This document shows positions 7,456 through 12,020 of a DNA stretch of 12,020 nt, piece by piece (position 1 is the stretch's first letter; the number at the start of each line of letters is the position of its first letter). Origin of the DNA: Opitutales bacterium (GTDB lineage: Bacteria > Verrucomicrobiota > Verrucomicrobiia > Opitutales > UBA2987); contig JAJFLT010000158.1 in the NCBI GenBank assembly GCA_021772555.1, positions 1 through 12,020 on the forward strand, read 5' to 3'. The position numbers were made by a program, and so were the translations under genes. The notes under the pieces were generated by a model. It saw only the letters and a list, made by a program, of their open reading frames with translations, did no database searches and was not told where the DNA came from.

Positions 7456-7913
7456 ATGGGCCAACCAGTGGAAGAGCACTCCGGTTCTGACCCATATTCA
7501 GCCTCGGTTTCATCGACTTGCCATCGGCGGTCAGTGGTCCGCAATTTACGCTCCAAAGTCTTCTCCAAACCATTGAGCATGCGGATGCATTCCTTGTATC
7601 GAGCACGAAATGACTCATAGACTTCCATTGTGATGTATTGCTTAAGCAAAGCCATGTAGATATGGTGGACTGTCTCGCCAGCTTCACCCCGGGCCCGATT
7701 CACTCCTTCGATTTTATTGCGAACATGCCGATCATCGTTCTTCTCCGCCAGTTGTGCCGGAGCGCTATTCGACGACCGTCTAACCTGGCTGCCCAATTCG
7801 TACTTTTCCGCCGATGGCCATTTAATAGTAAGGTCACAGACTTCGATATGCAACCGGCACAATTTCCGATACACATCGAGGTCTTCTACATCCATATAAC
7901 TACGCTCTGCCAT
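7422..7913 (-). CDS. Four-helix-bundle protein of the 23S rRNA intervening-sequence (S23/IVP) family
   Basis: 163 residues from the ATG at 7913-7911 (a second ATG at 7895 is possible). The family motif is clear: LDVYRKLCRLHIEVCDLT (12-29) starts helix 1, then PSAEKYELGSQVRRSSNSAP (33-52) matches the P-x2-E-x-Y-x-L-x2-Q-x-RR-x3-S signature, followed by AE (56-57) and two more amphipathic helices (about 65-93 and 96-124). Homologues are about 115-130 residues; here the tail after about 128 is low-complexity and its last codons are repeat units, so the C-terminus probably grew into flanking repeats. The function of the family is unknown; members occur in rRNA intervening sequences and as stand-alone genes. 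It is not a complex I subunit, yet lies in the nuoD-nuoE gap in operon orientation, framed by inverted repeat arrays. I reject the longer frame starting at 8006, because it reads through repeats and into nuoD. Confidence 0.85.
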   Translation of the reverse strand: MAERSYMDVEDLDVYRKLCRLHIEVCDLTIKWPSAEKYELGSQVRRSSNSAPAQLAEKNDDRHVRNKIEGVNRARGEAGETVHHIYMALLKQYITMEVYESFRARYKECIRMLNGLEKTLERKLRTTDRRWQVDETEAEYGSEPECSSTGWPIPETCILTPET

Positions 7914-7928
7914 CACAAAATTATCAAT

Positions 7929-7970
7929 CCTGAAACCCGAAACCTGAAACCTGACACCTGACACCTGAAC
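7929..7970. repeat. Short-unit repeat array, right arm of four-helix-bundle cassette
   Basis: Six consecutive units (CCTGAAA, CCCGAAA, CCTGAAA, CCTGACA, CCTGACA, CCTGAAC) with a 7-bp period lie between the four-helix-bundle start codon and the nuoD stop codon. Orientation is opposite to the left arm at 7411-7455, so the two arms could pair in DNA or RNA around the gene. The array ends about 10 bp before the nuoD stop at 7981. Confidence 0.85.
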
Positions 7971-7980
7971 ACTACCTCCC

Positions 7981-9222
7981 TCATCGATCGCATTCCCCCA
8001 GGACAAAGTCGAAACTACCCAGAATAACCGGGATGTCCGCCACCATGCAGCCTTTCAAAACCTGTGGCAGGATGCTTAAATTACAAAAACTCGGTGCCCG
8101 GATTTTCAGCCGATAGGGAACCCCTCCCCCCTTCGAAACAATGTAAAAGCCCAAGACCCCTTTCGGGTTTTCCGCCTCAAAATAGACTTCCCCCGGTGGA
8201 ATTTGCGGCCCTTCCGTTACCAGCATGAAATTCTGGATAAGCTCCTCCATGCTGGTCAGAATCTTGCCTTTGGGCGGTGCATAGATCTTTCTCGCTTCCT
8301 CGGCATACCAGGGTCCGTCAGGAATCTGGTCGATGGCCTGCCTGACAATCCTGATGCTCTGCCGCAATTCCTCCATGCGCACCAGCCAGCGGTCGAAACA
8401 ATCGCCCGCGCTGCCCATCGGCACATCGAATTCGTATTTTTCGTAACCACTGTAGGGGATGGTCTTTCGCAGATCGCAAGCTACCCCGCTGGCCCGCAAA
8501 TTGGGTCCACTCAATCCGTAGCCGATAGCCTCTTCGGGCGTTATCACACCGACCCCGACAGTGCGGTCGTAAAAAATGCGATTACGGGTCAGTAGCTTAT
8601 CGATTTCCTCGATCACGGGCTCCAGTTGATTGAGGAAATTAATAACATTTCCCAGCCAGCCCTCGGGCAAATCCCGCGCCAAGCCACCGATACGGGTATA
8701 ACTTGTGGTGAACCGGGCCCCCGTCAACTGCTCGAAAAGCGTATAAAGTTTTTCCCTTTCCGTAAAGGTGTACATAAATACGGTCAGCGCGCCCGTATCC
8801 ATGCCGTAAACCCCGACCCCCAGAAGGTGCGAAGACAGCCGGGCCAGTTCACAGCAAATTACCCGAATGGCCTGGCAGCGAGGCGGCACTTCCAGCCCGG
8901 CCAGTTTTTCCACCGCCAGCGCATAGGCCACATTATTGGCCAGCGGCGCGATATAATCCAGCCGGTCGGTATACGGCACGAACTGGTTGTAGGTCATATT
9001 TTCGGCGATTTTTTCATCGCCCCGGTGCAGGTAGCCGATCACCGGTTCGACCTCTCTCACCACCTCCCCGTCCAGCTTCACCTTCAGACGCAACACCCCA
9101 TGAGTGCTCGGATGCGACGGCCCCACATTGATATTCATGACCTCTCCTTTGAGATCCTCTTCGAATGCGACGGACCGGCTGGCCACATCTCCGATGGAAA
9201 CTTCTTTTTCCTGATTTGCCAT
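7981..9222 (-). CDS. nuoD: NADH-quinone oxidoreductase subunit D (49-kDa type)
   Basis: Peripheral-arm subunit that forms the quinone pocket with NuoB; related to the large subunit of [NiFe] hydrogenases but without nickel ligands. It has 413 residues, the usual length for stand-alone NuoD. Landmarks: NVGPSHPSTHGVLRLKVKLD (32-51, with H37 and H41 near the quinone headgroup), EPVIGYLHRGDEKIAE (59-74), YTDRLDY (84-90, conserved quinone-site tyrosine at its end), and the terminal GECDR close to the usual G-E-x-D-R ending. NuoC and NuoD are separate here, unlike the E. coli NuoCD fusion. It starts 63 bp after the nuoC stop without a Shine-Dalgarno motif and is followed by the four-helix-bundle cassette. 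Confidence 0.97.
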   Translation of the reverse strand: MANQEKEVSIGDVASRSVAFEEDLKGEVMNINVGPSHPSTHGVLRLKVKLDGEVVREVEPVIGYLHRGDEKIAENMTYNQFVPYTDRLDYIAPLANNVAYALAVEKLAGLEVPPRCQAIRVICCELARLSSHLLGVGVYGMDTGALTVFMYTFTEREKLYTLFEQLTGARFTTSYTRIGGLARDLPEGWLGNVINFLNQLEPVIEEIDKLLTRNRIFYDRTVGVGVITPEEAIGYGLSGPNLRASGVACDLRKTIPYSGYEKYEFDVPMGSAGDCFDRWLVRMEELRQSIRIVRQAIDQIPDGPWYAEEARKIYAPPKGKILTSMEELIQNFMLVTEGPQIPPGEVYFEAENPKGVLGFYIVSKGGGVPYRLKIRAPSFCNLSILPQVLKGCMVADIPVILGSFDFVLGECDR

Positions 9223-9285
9223 GGATCGATTCGGTCTGCTCGAATTATCTACGAAATCTACGGTTAATTAATGGTTTTAAAATCA

Positions 9286-9900
9286 TTAGCCTGATGGTTT
9301 TTCCTTTTTTTCGGACCAGCTTTCGTCGTTCCCTCTCGGTTCACTTTCGCTCATATGCCCTCCCGGAGTGGAATGAAACGGTCCCCCCGCCATAGGGGCG
9401 GGTCTCACTTTTTCCTTCGTTGCCAAGGCCACATCGGCCGCCGGTAGATCCACCTCCTTGCCCGCCAGTGGAAAATCCTTGCGCAGGGGATGATGGGGAT
9501 AACCGTCCCACATCAAGATCCTCGTCAATTTTGGATGCCCACTAAAAACGATCCCGAACATGTCGAAAGCCTCGCGCTCGTGCCAATCGGCCCCGGCCCA
9601 CAATCCTGTCGCTGTAGGCATCGTCGGAGGCTCGCCCTCGGGGCAATTCGAGGCCACCCGGATAAGGGTGTGTTTTTGCGTGTCGTATAAATGATAAACC
9701 ACCGTAAAACGCGGTAGTTCATCCATATTGTCGATCGCCGTAAGGTCCGAGAGCATGTCAAACCCGCGAACATCCCTCAACATCTTCAAAAATTCCAAAA
9801 GCCGGTCCGGTGGGCAATTGACCGCCGGCCAATCCACACTGGACCGCTTTTCCAGGTAATCGTAACTCTCCACGAGTCCGTTTAAAAATTCATCCTGCAT
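9286..9900 (-). CDS. nuoC: NADH-quinone oxidoreductase subunit C (30-kDa type)
   Basis: Structural subunit of the peripheral arm that braces NuoD; carries no cofactor. It has 204 residues, within the family range. The signature is EREAFDMFGIVFSGHPKLTR (108-127) followed by ILMWDGYPHHPLRKDFPL (128-145), matching the complex I 30-kDa motif (E-R-E-x2-D-x-[FL]-G-I-x-F-x-[GN]-H-P). The N-terminal alpha/beta domain (about 30-100) includes GFDMLSDLTAID. The C-terminal tail after about 150 is long, polar and low in complexity (ends KKEKPSG). It starts 16 bp after the nuoB stop, giving tight operon spacing. Confidence 0.96.
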   Translation of the reverse strand: MQDEFLNGLVESYDYLEKRSSVDWPAVNCPPDRLLEFLKMLRDVRGFDMLSDLTAIDNMDELPRFTVVYHLYDTQKHTLIRVASNCPEGEPPTMPTATGLWAGADWHEREAFDMFGIVFSGHPKLTRILMWDGYPHHPLRKDFPLAGKEVDLPAADVALATKEKVRPAPMAGGPFHSTPGGHMSESEPRGNDESWSEKKEKPSG

Positions 9901-9916
9901 AAAGCCCGGTCCAGGT

Positions 9917-10426
9917 TTAGCCGGTAAAGAGTTTCCGGGACGATTTTTCGCGGCCGATTTTCTTCTGCAGAGTCATCAAACCATCCAGAAGAGCTTCCGG
10001 CCGCGGTGGGCACCCGCTGATATAAACATCCACCGGTATGATGCGGTCCACCCCCTGCAAAACCGCATAAGAGCGGTACATGCCCCCCGTTGAAGCGCAG
10101 GCCCCCATGGCCACCACCCATTTGGGCGCCGCCATTTGGTCGTAAATTCGCCGCACCACTTCGGACATTTTGTAGGTCACCGTGCCCGCCACGATCATGC
10201 AATCGCTCTGCCGCGGAGAAAAACGCATGACCTCCATGCCGAAACGGCTGATGTCAAAACGCGACCCCCCGGCGGCCATTAATTCGATCGCGCAGCAGGC
10301 CAGACCCATCGGCATCGGCCATACCGAGTGCTGACGCACCCAGTTGACCACCGCATCGAGCCGCGAGAAGATTATATCTCCCTCAACCTTGCTATCGTAA
10401 TTATAAACAGTATTGGAATCACTCAT
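9917..10426 (-). CDS. nuoB: NADH-quinone oxidoreductase subunit B (cluster N2)
   Basis: Carries [4Fe-4S] cluster N2, the last carrier before quinone. It has 169 residues. All four ligands are present with family spacing: C44 and C45 (GLACCAIELM), C110 (AMGACASTGGM) and C139 (ISGCPPRPEAL), i.e. 65 and 29 residues between successive ligands as in E. coli. Other conserved blocks are SRFDISRFGMEVMRFSPRQS (55-74) and DCMIVAGTVTYKM (75-87). It is the first nuo gene visible: no nuoA frame lies upstream, where there are 90 bp of A/T-rich leader and then the inserted element at 10517-10789. Any operon promoter must lie in that leader, in the element, or farther upstream. Confidence 0.97.
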   Translation of the reverse strand: MSDSNTVYNYDSKVEGDIIFSRLDAVVNWVRQHSVWPMPMGLACCAIELMAAGGSRFDISRFGMEVMRFSPRQSDCMIVAGTVTYKMSEVVRRIYDQMAAPKWVVAMGACASTGGMYRSYAVLQGVDRIIPVDVYISGCPPRPEALLDGLMTLQKKIGREKSSRKLFTG

Positions 10427-10516
10427 ACGCCCATATCCAACCCATTTTGGTATCTTCTCTCATCGTCTTTATATGGCAAGCAATTCAGAAAAATAATTAA
10501 TTATTTAAAACACCTG
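10427..10516 (-). promoter_or_regulatory. A/T-rich leader of nuoB, possible operon promoter
   Basis: This 90-bp stretch between the element and nuoB is much more A/T-rich than the genes. On the coding strand it holds a candidate -10 box TATAAA (plus-strand 10468-10473), about 40 bp before the ATG. At 17 bp upstream there is only a poor -35 match (TTATTT). No strong Shine-Dalgarno motif precedes nuoB. The position suits an operon promoter, but the sequence evidence is weak. Confidence 0.2.
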
Positions 10517-10789
10517 GAACCTATCTCAAATTCGCGGATGAATGATGTTTGTAGCGCCATGGTGGCAGATGCCAGACAGCTTCGCGACCAGATGGGCTGG
10601 AGCCCCTCGGGCGCGAGCTGACGCCGCAGGTGCCTCCGTGCCGCACAAATCCTGCGGACAGAGGCCATTATGAGTTTGAGCGGCGTTCCGTCGGGACGAC
10701 AGGGCTTCCAGCCCGGCACGTCCCGATGCGCCTTGCTCATAACACATATTGGCTCTCTGCATCGTCATCATCGAATTTGAGATAGGTTC
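10517..10789. mobile_element. MITE-like element, copy 2 (273 bp, upstream of nuoB)
   Basis: Second copy of the element at 1754-2025, in the same orientation. It has the identical perfect 16-bp terminal inverted repeats (10517-10532 and 10774-10789), and the first 43 bases are identical to copy 1. By eye the two copies are about 85% identical, with most differences and a 1-bp indel in the right third. Flanks are TG on the left and TA on the right, so the TA target duplication seen for copy 1 is imperfect here, which suggests an older insertion or a mutated flank. It encodes no transposase. It lies between the cyclic-nucleotide-binding gene and nuoB and may carry or displace regulatory sequence. 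Confidence 0.87.
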
Positions 10790-10851
10790 TAATATAGCAC
10801 AGTTTTAAGCAAAGTAGTTAGTAATCACCATTTTTTCTTCCCCACTCACAT

Positions 10852-10902
10852 CCTGACACCGCCATTCCGCATCCAAAATCCCGACACCTGACACCTGAAA
10901 CC
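10852..10902. repeat. Short-unit repeat array downstream of the cyclic-nucleotide-binding gene
   Basis: Units CCTGACA, then after a short unrelated spacer CCCGACA, CCTGACA and CCTGAAA, belonging to the family seen at 5525, 7411, 7929 and 11505-11624. The remainder of the 136-bp gap (10790-10925) is pyrimidine-rich with a T6 run near 10831 and a C-rich stretch near 10911-10925. No gene or clear hairpin terminator is visible. Confidence 0.65.
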
Positions 10903-10925
10903 AGTATCCCGCTCCCCCCTCCCCC

Positions 10926-11333
10926 TCAACTCCCTCTGGCCGCGTAGAGATCGTCAATCTTGCGAAGCCTGCGGCAAAGGTCGCGGGAAATATTCAGGAT
11001 GAGCAGGGCGAATTGGCTGGGAGCGGTTTTGAAAAGGCGGTGGAGGTCCGATTTATGCAGCGCATAGACTTTGGTCGGTTCTTCCAACGCCCGCACCGAA
11101 GCTGATCGGGCAACCGACTCAATGATCGACATTTCTCCGAAAATTTCCCCTTTTTTGAGGGTGTCCAGAACCAATTCCCCGGGGCCATCCAGATGCTTCA
11201 CAACCTCCATGGAACCCTCCGAAATAATGTAAAGAGTATCTCCTAAAGTTCCCTCGGTAATCACAATATTGCCGGCAGAATAATCCAGAGCACGAAGATT
11301 GGCCGTCAGATTCCGCAAGGCTTCCTCACTCAA
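10926..11333 (-). CDS. Cyclic-nucleotide-binding-domain protein, 5' end uncertain
   Basis: Single cNMP-binding (CAP-ED) beta-barrel domain, 135 residues from a TTG at 11333-11331. Motifs: AGNIVITEGTLGDTLYIISE (20-39) and the phosphate-binding cassette FGEMSIIESVARSASVRA (65-82; E67 and R76 are the residues that contact cyclic nucleotide in the family). There is no helix-turn-helix, so it is not a CRP-type regulator by itself; the ligand is unknown. The same frame stays open upstream of the TTG and reads VIDPLDQIKITPIFRGLSEE, where P-I-F-R-G-L-S is the typical lead-in to this domain. A TAG stops the frame 18 codons before the TTG, and no ATG or GTG lies between. So the true start is a rare codon (ATT/ATC), or the gene has lost its 5' end to the repeat-rich DNA next to it. 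Confidence 0.82.
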   Translation of the reverse strand: MSEEALRNLTANLRALDYSAGNIVITEGTLGDTLYIISEGSMEVVKHLDGPGELVLDTLKKGEIFGEMSIIESVARSASVRALEEPTKVYALHKSDLHRLFKTAPSQFALLILNISRDLCRRLRKIDDLYAARGS

Positions 11334-11430
11334 ACCGCGGAAAATAGGGGTAATTTTAATTTGATCAAGGGGATCGATAACAGAAAGCTATTCATTTCAG
11401 CAAAAAGTTCCAAGCAAAAGTTGAGGCGAT

Positions 11431-11624
11431 GGGATACAGGGTACAAGATGCAGGATACAGATGGAACGTGCTGTCTCTGCAGCTTGTCGGGTACAAAGCA
11501 TCCTCCTGAAACCCGTACCGAACGAAGTGACATCCTTCAACCTGACACCTTCTTCTCCATCCACCATCCCCATCAAGTATCCAACCCCCAGCATCCTCTT
11601 CCCTGAAACCTGACACCTGACACC
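11431..11624. repeat. Repeat-rich intergenic region between divergent genes
   Basis: The 333-bp gap (11334-11666) between the cyclic-nucleotide-binding gene and the ATPase gene contains no supported gene. It holds a GGATACAGG / GATGCAGGATACAG array (11431-11460), a CCTGAAACCCG unit (11505-11515), a CCTGACACC unit (11541-11549) and a CCTGAAA-CCTGACA-CCTGACA array (11602-11624). The last includes the 13-mer GAAACCTGACACC shared with the four-helix-bundle cassette. As around that cassette, left units point one way (CAGG) and right units the other (CCTG). The right part also has repeated CCATCC/CCATCACC-type pyrimidine runs. Promoters for both flanking genes should lie here but none is convincing. 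Confidence 0.6.
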
Positions 11625-11666
11625 GCCATCCACCACCATCCCACATCCTCCCCCTAAACCACGCCA

Positions 11667-12020
11667 ATGAAACCTCCACCTGAGCCAATAGCCACTCCCT
11701 CGCCACAGCGGGAGGACCGGTTTACGGTCCATGGAATGCATTGCGCTTCCTGCGTCGGGCGGGTGGAGAAATCGGTCCTCCAACTGGGCGGGGTCCATCG
11801 GGCGCTTGTAAACCTTGCCGCCGGTGAGGTCCAGGTGGCCTATAACAGCGATCGCATCACCCCCGAACAGATTTGCCAAAAAATTACCGGTGAAGGATTT
11901 ACGACAAAATTACTCGATTTATCGGACGACTGGGGCGAGGCCGAAATCCATCGTCAACAAAAGGAGGCCCGAGAATATAAAAGCCAGTTTCTCAGTCTTG
12001 GCTTTTCCGCCATCCTGGCC
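11667..12020 (+). CDS. Heavy-metal (probably copper) P1B-type ATPase, N-terminal fragment
   Basis: The only plus-strand gene: 118 codons from the ATG at 11667 to the window edge, against about 700-850 residues for the family. After a proline-rich start (2-15) comes one heavy-metal-associated (HMA) domain, about 17-84, with the metal-binding motif GMHCASC (C26, C29), VEKSVLQLGGV (33-43) and ITGEGF (73-78). A charged linker follows (86-106), then the beginning of the first membrane helix (FLSLGFSAILA). The GMHCASC form and layout suit Cu+/Ag+ export ATPases such as CopA, but the metal-selectivity residues in the membrane helices lie outside the window, so other heavy metals are not excluded. 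An in-frame stop 12 bp before the ATG supports this start. It is divergent from the rest of the window and unrelated to the nuo operon. Confidence 0.85.
   Translation, partial: MKPPPEPIATPSPQREDRFTVHGMHCASCVGRVEKSVLQLGGVHRALVNLAAGEVQVAYNSDRITPEQICQKITGEGFTTKLLDLSDDWGEAEIHRQQKEAREYKSQFLSLGFSAILA

Noticed and set aside
7411..7970. CRISPR array
   Set aside because: Units are only 7-8 bp, degenerate and contiguous, with no spacers of regular length and no cas genes.
7422..8006. Four-helix-bundle frame starting at 8006
   Set aside because: The first residues translate the repeat array (QVSG-type units) and overlap the end of nuoD; family homology begins near the ATG at 7913.
8626..9267. Plus-strand 213-codon frame opposite nuoD
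   Set aside because: Antisense shadow of nuoD with no domain features.
11397..11879. Minus-strand open frames across the repeat-rich gap and the ATPase start
   Set aside because: They translate repeats and the antisense of the HMA domain, and have no recognisable domain.

Overview
The window is dominated by one minus-strand operon for respiratory complex I (proton-pumping NADH:quinone oxidoreductase), read from right to left: nuoB, nuoC, nuoD, [small four-helix-bundle gene], nuoE, nuoF, nuoG, nuoH, nuoI, [272-bp inverted-repeat element], nuoJ, nuoK and the first 258 codons of nuoL, which runs off the left edge. All eleven nuo reading frames are intact over the part visible, and the cofactor ligands expected for most clusters are in place. 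Two exceptions fit a reduced NuoG: it is short and lacks the optional N7 cluster ligands. nuoA, usually first in the operon, is not next to nuoB.

Right of the operon is a short minus-strand cyclic-nucleotide-binding-domain gene whose 5' end looks eroded or uses an unusual start (10926-11333). Then come about 330 bp of repeat-rich intergenic DNA, and the start of a plus-strand heavy-metal P-type ATPase with an N-terminal GMHCASC domain, cut by the right edge.

Two kinds of non-genic structure are laid over this ordinary gene set. (1) Two roughly 85% identical copies of a transposase-less element (about 272 bp, perfect 16-bp terminal inverted repeats) lie between nuoI and nuoJ and upstream of nuoB, in the same orientation. 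The first copy sits inside a TA that belonged to the nuoI stop codon, and it rebuilds a stop at the same place. (2) Short degenerate arrays of 7-8 bp units (CCTGAAA / CCTGACA / CCCGAAA types) fill several intergenic gaps. They flank the four-helix-bundle gene in inverted orientation, so this gene plus its two arrays makes up nearly the whole nuoD-nuoE gap and looks like an inserted cassette.

Organism: an uncultured or little-studied bacterium with an aerobic or anaerobic respiratory chain, moderate G+C, and almost no Shine-Dalgarno sequences in front of the nuo genes. The element type, the repeat arrays and the NuoG/NuoH architecture suggest a member of the PVC group (for example Verrucomicrobiota) or a neighbouring phylum, but this is a low-confidence inference. 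No rRNA, tRNA or CRISPR was recognised.
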